From Anarhynchus alexandrinus (Eukaryota > Chordata > Aves > Charadriiformes > Charadriidae): 64,000 bases of DNA. The stretch spans positions 272,870 through 336,869 of the forward strand of contig VUYV01000008.1 of NCBI GenBank assembly GCA_008711295.1. The letters run 5' to 3'. Under the pieces are notes generated by a model, which saw nothing but the letters and a program-made list of their open reading frames with translations, was not told where the DNA came from and did no database searches. Of the stretch, positions 24,784-34,233 are shown piece after piece (the stretch's first letter is position 1; every line of letters starts with the position of its first letter). The position numbers and the translations under genes are program-made.

Positions 24784-24911
24784 CTGTGGAGCAGGAGAGA
24801 AGGGCTGGACCTGTAGCTCCTCATCCAGGCTGGGCAACCCCAGCAAGGGGCAGGACACAGGGGAAGGAACAGGGACCAGCCACAGCCACAACCCCACATC
24901 AGAGCATCCCC

Positions 24912-25024
24912 TTCTCAGTGATCATGGGGTCAAACATGGGGTCTCCGGGCAGGATGGAGATATTTAGGAGGGCAATGAGGCAGCTGGGTTTCTGTCCCCT
25001 GGGTCTCTGAGAGCACATGGAAAC
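24912..25024 (-). pseudogene. DUOX2 pseudogene, coding exon 4 remnant
   Basis: The acceptor (tgctgttgcag) precedes GFHVLSETQGTE, matching [12 protein letters not shown] of DUOX1. A frameshift follows, and ALLNISILPGDPMFDP continues in another frame (DUOX1 [15 protein letters not shown]). Soon after that a TGA appears and similarity jumps to DUOX1 intron 8, so the rest of exon 4 and exons 5-8 were deleted together. Confidence 0.95.
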
Positions 25025-26946
25025 CTGCAACAGCACTGGCAGGAGGTCCTGGCTGCAGGCAACTAGTTCCTCTCCCACACGATGGTGATGGCTCTTGGAA
25101 GGAGCAGAGGGTTGTACAACCAACACAATTTCTGGATGAGGGTTTCCTCAAAGTGTGGTTGAAGCCCCTCCTGTTTCAGTTACTGCTAAGAGGATGGGTA
25201 GCTCCTACTGAGCTCTGCTTCCATCTCCTGGCAGCCCTGCCAGTTGTCCCTGAGCTGTCTCCATCTTGAGATATGAAACCCAGCTTCCTGGGCAGTGTGG
25301 TGGACAGTGACATCTTCCTCATCTCAAAATCTTTAAGTAACTTCCAAGCAAAGCTGGAAAACTAGATCCTTCTTGCAAATCTTTCTAGAGCCAAACCATG
25401 GCCACAGCACTGTGAACATGTCTGCTCAGCTAGGTGGAAACTGGCCAGAGAGGGTCCCTCTATCCTTCTTCCCATCCCTCCCTTCAAGCTGCTCCATCAT
25501 GAATGATTCGACTGTTGCAAAGAATCGTGGGCAAGGAGCTGCATCCAAGAATCAGGATGGGACATTGGACAGGCTCCATCACAACAGAGTCCCAGCCTGA
25601 CCCCAGCAGCAGCATCCTCCACGCCAGGGACCAGGACAGAGGGGTGATGGGGACAGCCAATGGGACAGTGTGACCTCCGAACACAAACATGTCTGTCCCA
25701 CTGGTACCGATAGGTCAGGGAGAAACCCCCTGAGCAAAGGGTGGCCTCTTGGGGCTCCCGCTCCATCCCCAAAGCTGCCTCCCTGCCCAGGCATGTCCCC
25801 GGCACCTTCCCCGCCTTGGTTCCCAGCACCATGAGAGACGGTGGCTGATCCAACGCTGCGTGGCTGCTTGCGCAAGAGGTGATGGGTGCTGCTCCCCTCG
25901 CCCCCACCTCCCTCAGATGACCTGGATCGGGTGACTCATCCCTAATTGCCCCGTCCATTGCTTGCAAATGGGTGAAGCAGAAGCTGCCCAGTAAAAGAGG
26001 GCTGTCCAAGCAAGGGCAGGGTGCTGACGGGGGGAGCAGTGCCCTGAGCATGAGGCTGCAAGCTCCTGGCAAGCAAGAACAAGTCCCCAGACCTGTTCCC
26101 TGGAAACCTTCCGATGAGCTACACACCTTTACTACCTGCAGAAATAACCAGAAAATTAAAAAGATAGGGAAAAAACCCTACATCATGGCCTCAGGCTTTC
26201 TGTAGGACCTCTTCATGAATACAGAGTACTGCATGAGGGGTAAATCCAGTAGTTTTTCCTGTGCTTGCTAACCCTAGACCCCATCAGGGGTCCCCCAGGG
26301 AAGTGGAGCATCCCCCCACCACCATCACGCCCTGTTTCCATCACTGCTGGGGACAGATGAGGGAAGCAGTGCAGCCCTGTGCACTCCCCCAGTGTCCTTG
26401 CACACAAACGTTGTGTTGCTGGGCACCTCCCTTAGAGACGGAAGGAAATTTCCTTGCCCATGTTTGTGATGCTCATCTGAACAGCACAAAACCCATGGTG
26501 CCCTGATCTCCTCGCCAGGCAAACCCTACACCTTGGTTTGACCAAGCTGGTGCAGAGCCCATCCCTCCACTGCCTCTCCCAGCTCCAGGGATTGTAATGA
26601 GTGATGGTTTAATCCCTGGGCAGACCACTTCTTGCCCATGTACCACTTCACATGGTTGTATTGTTCCCACCATAATTTATCTCAGTCTGCCAATTACCAG
26701 CCATCGCCTCAGTTATTTCTCTGCCACACCAGAGGAAGATGTATTTCCACCTTTCCAAGAGGTCCAAAGCCCCACGAGGATCAGCTGTGAAGTCCATGTC
26801 TCCACGTTGCAGATACTGCTGGAGGTGGAGCTGATGCCACATCCCAGGCATTGCCCAGCTCAAAGCTCTGGCCATTGAGAGTGCCTCTATCACGGGGGAC
26901 ATGGGGTGCTCCCATCCTGGGGAGGGGATGGCAGTAATTGTGCCAG

Positions 26947-27441
26947 TGTCCTGGTTTCAGCTGGGAAAGAGTTAACTTTCTTACTAGCAGCTGGTACAGT
27001 GCTATGTTTTGGATTTAAGATGAGAATAATGTTGATAACACATTAATGTTTTCAGTTGTTGCTGAGCAGTCAAGGACGTTTCCAGCTTCCCATAGAAGCT
27101 GAGAGGGAGCATAGACAGGACAACTGACCCAAGCTGGCCAAAGGAATATTCCATAGATGTCATACTCAGTGTATAAATGTGGGTTGGCTGGGGGACAGGA
27201 GTTTTGATTGATTGCTGTTTTGATTGAGTCCTGATTGCTGCTCAGGAACAGGCTGGGGATTGGTCAGTGGGTAGTGAGCATTGTACATCACTTGTTTTGT
27301 ATATTCTTCTATCATTACTATTGTTACTATTTTCTCTTCCTTTGTGCTGTCCTATTAAACTGTTTTTATCTCAAACCCACCCACCCACACCCCCCCAACC
27401 AAACAAACCAAAAAAAAAAACCAAACCAAAAAGGGGTGGAG
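26947..27441 (+). mobile_element. LTR of an avian endogenous retrovirus (copy 1)
   Basis: Begins TGTCCTGGTTTCAGCTGGGA and continues gttaactttctt, ggtacagtgctatgttttgg, gataacacattaatgttttc, with tcctattaaactgtttttat (polyadenylation signal region) near the end. This is the start and layout of a common bird ERVL-type LTR. The 3' part is unlike copy 2 and ends in C-rich and A-rich simple sequence. No internal coding region is attached; copy 2 begins immediately downstream. Confidence 0.8.
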
Positions 27442-27481
27442 AATATGCTGGTTTCGGCTGGGGTAGAGTTAACTTTCTTCT

Positions 27482-29045
27482 CTGAAAAGTTCCTGGGTCT
27501 ACCTATTAACCCATGGACCAGAATATCAAAACCAAAACTACTAGAAAAAGTAGACAGATGGTTACAATGAATTGGGGAGGCTTCACTGAAGCCATTTCAG
27601 AAGGTTGATATCTTGAAAGGAAATACTATTCCGTGAGTGATTTACTTAGCAGATCAAGCTGATGTAAAAGCTACACAACTGGAAACCCTTGATTTGGCAG
27701 TACCAGCGGCCATCAAGGAATGGTTACATCTGTCAGCAAGTACCTGTGACACCATCCTGCATTCCAGCACTCGGGATGGAGGTCTGGGTACCACCAGACC
27801 TGCCGGACCGATCCCCAGTGCACAGGTCTGAAGACTACACAGAACTGCGCAGTCTTTGGATGAAACAATAAGAACGGTTGGTTCTTATTGAGGAAGGTAT
27901 TGAGAAAGGATTTGAAAGACTGTGGATAGCAGCTGGAGGAAAAAAGGGTAAGATTCCATCTATTTGGGATCCGAAAGCAGTCATGGTGGTATCAGAGGAA
28001 TCAGGCTGTGAGGAACCAGTCTCAGAATGAGGGATTTCTGCTCCAAAAGCCATCTTTCCAAGACCTTGTAACTGGCGTAAACAGGAATTTGTGAATTGGA
28101 CCAAGTTGCTGTGGAATTTCCAACTTTGAGAACAATAAAATCAGTAACAGATGGAATAAATACTATAAAGGCTTTTTACTACCATGTAAAGTCGTCACAG
28201 CCTTACAACTAAGAGCTAATGTCTCTCCCACAAAAGAATTTCAAGCAAGGGGAAGACAAGAGATTCAAATCATGTCGGCATTGTCAGACAGAAATGGGAC
28301 TTCTGCCCAGCCGTACAAGATGCTAGAATCAAGGCACATAATCAGATATGTGAATTCTTGGTGGATGAGGCCAAAAAGAATGAATGGGTGGTATTCCAGG
28401 AGCTGCTGCTAAAATATCAACAAAATGAACTATATAAACCAGACCTGGTATTCATTAAAAGAGATCAGGCCCTTGTAGTAGATATTACAGTTAGGTACAA
28501 AGTAAATTAACATCTTTGGTGGATGCAGCAGCAGAGAAAATAAAGAAATGTCAATGCCTTAAAGAGTTCAAGAACTGATGAATGCCACTTCTATCAAATT
28601 TATAGGATTTCCTTTAGGAGCATGTGGAAAGTGGTATCAAGGCAATTATGAGTCATTAGCAGAACTGGGACTCTCCAGTTTCTGACAGGAAAAAGGTCAC
28701 TCGTCATTTATCGAATCGGGCACTATTTAGTGCAGTAGATATTGTACATATATTTGTTAGCCAAGTACCGACTGTTTTGAGATATTAATGAAGGGCAGTA
28801 ATTCCATGGACTTTATACCTAGAATTGCACATGAACGTACTGTTATAACTCTAATGAACTGATTGTGACTGTTAATAAACTGATATATGCAGGTGTTAAA
28901 AGTAGGGACAACAATGGGACTCGTAATGATTGTATATCATGACACATCACCAATGCAATGATAGCAATTACGGGCTATGCCTAAGGTGAATGAGACACCT
29001 TTACTTAACCCGGAAAAGGAACACGTTTTCTATATATGTTCGATA
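27482..29045 (+). mobile_element. R2-like non-LTR retrotransposon, 5'-truncated and decayed
   Basis: Broken frames give, in order: KFLGLPINPW (after the reverse-transcriptase core), VDRWLQ, LKPFQKVDIL, VIYLADQADV, AIKEWLHLS, SSTRDGGLGT, IPSAQ; then CRHC of a zinc knuckle, RIKAHNQICEFL, WVVFQELL, and KPDLVFIKRDQALVVDITVR with the PD...D pattern of the restriction-like endonuclease; then SLVDAAAEKIKKCQCLKE, GFPLGACGKWYQGNYESLAE and LSNRALFSAVDIVHIF. This series is typical of the R2 clade C-terminus. About 260 bases of probable 3' UTR follow (28789-29045). At least six frameshifts or stops are present. R2 normally inserts in 28S rDNA; this copy is inside an LTR. Other endonuclease-type clades (R4, NeSL) are less likely from the endonuclease and tail motifs. 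Confidence 0.85.
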
Positions 29046-29250
29046 AATAGCTAGTATGGAATTATGTTTTGCATTTGTGACAGAAACAGTGTTGATAACA
29101 GAGGGATATTTTGGTTGCTGCTGAGCAGTGCTTACACAGAGTCAAGGCCTTTTCTGCTCCTCACACCTCCCAGCCAGTGTGTAGGCTGGGGGTGCACAAG
29201 GAGTTGGGAGGGGACACAGCCAGGACAGCTGACCCCAACTGCCCAAAGGG

Positions 29251-31699
29251 CATCTGGAAATAATAGCCTCACAGTCACAGGCCCTGGTTCTCATGGAAGA
29301 CTTCAACCACCCTAATATTTGCTGGAAAGGCAACACAGCCAGGCACGCACAGTCGTGGAGGTTTCTGCAGAGCACTGATGATAACTTTTTGACACAGGTG
29401 GTGGAGGAATCAACGAGGATAGGTGCACCACTGCACCTTGTGCTGACAAACAAAGGAGGACTAGTTGGGGTTGTGAAGGTTGGGTGTAGCCTTGGCTGCA
29501 ATGACCATGAGGTAGTGGAGTTCAGGATCCTGCGTGGAAGAAGCAGGGCAAAAGGTAGAATTACAACCCTGGACATTAGGAGAGCTAACTCTGACCTCTT
29601 CAAAGATCTACTTGGAGGAATCCCATGGGCTAAGGGTCTAGAAGAAAGGGGCGTGCGAGAGAGCTGGTTAATATTCAAGCACCACTTCCTCCAAGCTCAA
29701 GATCAGTGCATCCCTAGGAGCAAGAAATCAGGCAAAGGAGGCAGGAAACCTGCATGGATGAGCAAGGAGCTCCTAGAAAAGCTCAGATGGAAGAAGGAAG
29801 TTTACAGAATGTGGAAAAAGGGAGTGGCCACTTGGGAGAAGTATAGGAACGTTGTCAGAGTATGCAGGGATGCAACAAGGAGGGCTAAGGCCCACTTGGA
29901 GTTAAACCTGGCAAGGGATGTCAAGGACAATAAGAAGGGCTCTTCAAGTACAGCAGTAGTAAAAGGAAGACTAGGGAAAATGTGGGCCTGCCACTGAATG
30001 AGATGGGTGCCCTGGTGACTGAGGATGCAGAGAAGGCAGAGTTACTGAATGCCGCCTTTGCTTCGGTCTTTACTGCTAAGGCTGGCCCTCAGGAACCCCA
30101 GACCCTGGAGTGAAGAGAGAGCCTGGAGAAAGGAAGACTTTCCCTTGATTGAGGAGGATTGGGTCAGAGATCATTTAGACAAACTGGACACCCACAAATC
30201 CATGGGCCCTGATGGGATGCACCCACAAATGCTGAGGGAGCTGGCAGATGTTATTGCAAAGCTACTCTCCATAATCTTTGAAAGGTTATGGAGAACAGGA
30301 GAGGTGCCTGAGGACTGAAGGAAAGCCAATGTCACACCAATCTTCAAAAAGAACAAGAAGGACGACCCAGGAAAATACAGGCCGGTCAGCCTCACCTCCA
30401 TCCCTGAAAAGGTGATGGAACAGCTCATCCTGGATGTCATCCCTAAGCATGTGGAGGAAGAGAAGGTTATTGGGAGTGGTCAACATGGATTCACCAAGGG
30501 GAAATCATGCTTGACCAATCTGATAGCCTTCTATGATGGCATGACCGGCTGGGTGGATGAGGGGAGAGCAGTGGACATTGTCTACCTCAACTTCAGCAAG
30601 GCTTTTGACACAGTCTCCCATAACATCCTCATAGGTAAGCTTAAGAAGTGTGGGTTAGACGAGTGAACAGTGTGGTGGATTGAGAACTGGCTGAATGGCA
30701 GAGCTCAGAGGGTTGTGATCAGCAGCACAGAGTCTAGTTGGAGGCCTGTAACTAGTGGTGTTCCCCAGGGGTCAGTACTGGGTCCAGTCTTGTTCAATAT
30801 ATTCATCAATGACCTGGATGAGGAGACAGAATGTACCATCAGCAAGTTTGCTGGTGACACAAAACTGGGAGGAGTGGCTGACATGCCGGAAGGCTGTGCG
30901 TGACCTGGACAGGCTGGACAGTTGGGTGTAGAGGAACCTAATGAAGTCCAACAAGGGCGAATGTAGGGTCCTGCACCTGGGGAGGAATAACCCTATGCAC
31001 TGACCTGCTGGAAAGCATCTCTGCAGAGAGACTTGGGAATCCTGGTGGACACCAGGATGCCCATGAGCCAGCAATGTGCCCTGGTGGCCAAGAAGGCCAA
31101 TGGTCTCCTGGGGTGCATTAAGAGTGTGGCCAGCAGGTTGAGGGAGGTCATCCTCCCCCTCTACTCTGCCCTGGTGAGCCCACATCTGGAACACTGTGCC
31201 CAGTTCTGGGCTCCCCGGTTCAAGAAGGACAGGGAACTGCTGGAGACAGTCCAGTGGAGGCTATGAAGATGCTCAGGGGACTGGAGCATCTCTCTGATGA
31301 GGAAAGGCTGAGGGACTTGGGGCTGTTTAGCCTGGAGAAGAGAAGACTGAAAGGGGATCTCATCAACGCTTATCGATATCTAAAGGGCGGGTGTCAAGAG
31401 GATGGGGCCAGACTCTTTTTAGTGGTGCCCAGCAACAGGACAAGGGGCAACAGGCACAAACTGGAACATGGGAAATTTCATCTGAACATGAGGAAAAACT
31501 TCTTTCCTTTGAGGGTTACGGAGCTCTGGCACAGGCTGCCCAGAGAGGCGGTGGAGTCTCCTTCTCTGGAGATATTCAAAACCCGCCTGGACACGATTCT
31601 GTCCAACCTGCTGTAGGTGACCCTGCTTTGGCAGGGGGGTTTGGACTAGATGATTTTCAAAGGTCCCTTCCAACTCCTACCAGTCTGTGATTCTGTGAT
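29251..31699 (+). mobile_element. CR1 LINE, 2.45 kb, endonuclease end to 3' repeat
   Basis: Begins inside the endonuclease domain ([19 protein letters not shown]; 29293-29997 is open), then the linker, then reverse-transcriptase motifs: [69 protein letters not shown] and the catalytic box, FAGD here instead of the functional FADD. The tail ([32 protein letters not shown]) ends at 31616, and the 3' end is the tctgtgattctgtgat repeat. Frame breaks occur near 29998, 30318, 30667 and 30905. It interrupts the LTR between gcccaaaggg and atattccatacc. Confidence 0.93.
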
Positions 31700-32554
31700 A
31701 TATTCCATACCATATGATGTCATGCTCAGCATATAAAGCTGGGGGAAGAAGAAGGAAGGAGAGGATGTTCGGAGATATGGCATTTTGTCTTCCCCCAAAG
31801 TAACCATTACACGGGATGGACCCCTGCTTTCCTGGAGATGGCTGAACACCTGCCTGCCCATGGGAAGCAGTGAACGAATTCCTTGTTTTGCGTGCACAGC
31901 TTTTGCTTTACTTATTAAACTGTCTTTATCTCCACCCACAAGTTTCCTCACTTCTAGTCTTCTGATTCTCTGCCCCATCCCACTGTGGGGGGAGTGAGAG
32001 AGAAGCTGCGTGGTGTTTAGTTGCCAGCTGGGGTTAAACAACAACAGACGAATTTGGAGGGAAGTGCCCAAATGGGGTCAGGAGAGTGTTTCTGCCATGC
32101 TGGGACCACTCCACATAAATTCAACCTGCTTCAGCCAACCAAAATGCCAAAGAATGAAAGCAAATCCCCAAAGCTTTAATTTCCATGTTCTTCGTGCGTT
32201 TAGTTTGGTTTAGTAACCTGAGCATCTTCTGCATAACAGGACTGGGACCCCCTATAGACCTGTGCCTCTATGCTGGTCCCTATCACCAGCCGCTGTGTCA
32301 CCTTGCCCAGTGACTGACAGTTCAGCCAGGACCTTCCCAGGGAACCTCCTCCGGGAGATGGAGTCAGGAGCAGGGTCAACAAGGAGACTATGCAGCCACA
32401 ACCTATGCTAGATGACCTCAGCTGGGATGCTTCACTGGGCAGTGCAGGTAAGGGCTTTGAAGTCCTCTCCCACTCTCCCCAGCAGGCTCCCGAGGAGCCT
32501 GGCAGCCCCAGGGTCTTTGTGCCATAAGGAACAGCTGGACTTTTGAGCACTCTG

Positions 32555-33100
32555 TAGGAGTGCCCTGCTGAGACCCTACCTCGAGTACTGTGTTCAGCTT
32601 TGGGTCCGTCACTACAAGAAGGACATTGTGGTGCTGGAGCGTGTCCAGAGAAGGGCAATGAATCTGGTGAGGGGTCTGGAGAACAAGTTTGATGAGGAAC
32701 GACTGAGGGAACTGGGGTTGTTTAGCCTGGAGAAGAGGAGGCTGAGGAGAGACCTTATCACTCTCTACAACTACCTGAAAGGAGGCTGTAGAGAGGTGGG
32801 GACTGACCTCTTCTCCCTGGTGACAAGTGATAGGACAAGAGGAAACGGGTTCAAGTTATGCCAGGCGAGGTTTAGATTGGATATTAGGAATTTTTTTTTC
32901 ACTGAAAGGCTTATTAAACATTGGAATAGGCTGCCCAGGGAGGTGGTGGATTCACCATGCCTGGAGGTGTTTAAAAAAAGGGTGGACATGGTACTGGGGG
33001 ACATGATTTAGAAGTGGTTTTGTCAGGTTAGGTTAACGGTTGGACTTGAGGATCTTAAAGGTCCCTTCCAACCTCAACAATTCTATGATTCTGTGATTCT
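32555..33100 (+). mobile_element. CR1 LINE 3' fragment
   Basis: An open frame from 32628 to 33011 encodes the ORF2 C-terminus ([68 protein letters not shown]). It ends with ccttccaacctcaacaattc then tatgattctgtgattct. The start shows [15 protein letters not shown] sequence. It is related to the fragment at 11771-12062. Confidence 0.92.
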
Positions 33101-34233
33101 AGAAGTTGAGGAAAAGAAGGCAAAGCCTCTCCAGGATCGCTCACCTCTGCAACGCTGCACAGCACGGTGCTCTCTTGCCTGCCCTGGAGCTCAGCAGGAG
33201 AGCCGGCAGGGGCCAACTGGCCGTGGGTAAGGCTGCATGATCCAGACACCTCTGGAGGCGGGCACCGTAAAAAAAAAAAAAAAAACACCTCACTGGGAGA
33301 AATACAACCATGACACGCTGGGCTGGCTTCTCTCCCACAGCTCAGGCAGGCGGCGTGGGCAGGGAGGCATCATCCTCGAGCACGTCCGCAGCCCTGCACA
33401 GCAGCCAGCCCTCGGGATCAGCCGCAGCAGAGGTAGGCTCGGCACGGGGAAGAGGGCACGGGTGTTTCTGCAGCCGCTGCTGGGACCATCCCCGCTACCA
33501 GGGGATGCTGAGCAGCCCTTTCCTAGCAGGGAAGAAGGGCCCTGGCCAAGCACTGTGGCAAAAACCACAGGCAAAAACCTGAGCAGCATCCCTCCACTCG
33601 CCGCAGCACAGCATTGCCTTCAGCTGGCTGCCGGGATGAAGGGTTGGCAGGCGGTGACTGGCACCTTGCTGCCAGGGACGAGCAGTTTCTCTGTCCCCTC
33701 TGGGTTATTCCTATTTCCTTGGACAGCGAGGGGTTACCTCCATCTGGGTCTCAGCGAGGAGCATCCTGCTAGGGTGCAGCCGCGTTTGTGTGGTGATTCA
33801 CCCAGCACCCCATGCACAACGCCCGCAAGCGGGAGCCAGGCTGTTTGGTAAAGAGCTGAACCAGGGAGGGTGGGAGCACAGGCAAGAGACCCAGGGTTGA
33901 GAACAAGGACAGGAGGGGAATGAGAGGCCCGGCGATGTGTGAACATCTTGGGGACAATCTGAACATTGCAGGGGAGGACCTGGTGACTCCAAACCTGCTT
34001 TGCCCTAGGACATAACCTGGGCAGATGGAGGGCTCCCGTGGAGGATGCCTGAGCGTATGCTCAGATGCGGGACTGCAACATGCACAGGCACTGGGAATGC
34101 ATGCACAGCCGTGCCCTGGACATGCAGCATGCTGGCAAGCGGGCAGGTGATGGCTCTGTGGAGAAGGCTGGGTGGGGTGGAAGTGTGGAGGTGATTTTTC
34201 TCCCCCCACGTCTCTATGGGTGCCAATTTCCAG

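Larger units (their letters stand above)
22450..26710 (-). pseudogene. DUOX2: DUOX2 dual oxidase pseudogene, fragmentary
   Basis: At least four segments align, in order, with coding exons of the DUOX1 gene at 54767-63771: exon 4 at 25024-24912, exon 9 at 24783-24711, exon 10 at 23582-23479 and exon 12 at 22962-22817. Weaker matches: exon 2 (about 26710-26640, WQTEINYGG then NN against [12 protein letters not shown]), exon 3 (about 25985-25870) and exon 13 (about 22565-22480). Exons 5-8 are missing in one block, and exon 11 is replaced by unrelated DNA with a CR1 scrap. Frameshifts, stops and lost donors rule out a full protein. The minus orientation, head-to-head with DUOXA2, is the mammalian DUOX2 position. 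The intact gene would encode the H2O2-generating oxidase with a peroxidase-like ectodomain. No convincing EF-hand or oxidase exons are seen further left. Confidence 0.85.
27444..32045 (+). mobile_element. LTR copy 2, split by two non-LTR retrotransposons
   Basis: The LTR is in three pieces: 27444-27481 (ctggtttcggctggggtaga, gttaactttcttc), 29046-29250 (gttttgcatttgtgac, gtgttgataacag, through gcccaaaggg) and 31698-32045 (tattccataccatatgatgt, catataaagctggggg, ttattaaactgtctttatct, ending gctggggttaaacaacaac). Joined, they follow the LTR order shown by copy 1. Gap 1 holds the R2-like element and gap 2 the long CR1. No retroviral genes remain. Confidence 0.82.

Noticed and set aside
27267..27485. 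Frames spanning the LTR junction as retroviral protein
   Set aside because: The sequence is LTR (with a polyadenylation region and simple repeats) running into the R2-like element; no gag, pol or env motif is present in either LTR.
29293..29997. 234-codon frame as a cellular endonuclease gene
   Set aside because: It is the endonuclease part of the CR1 at 29251-31699, followed in order by reverse-transcriptase motifs and the CR1 3' repeat.
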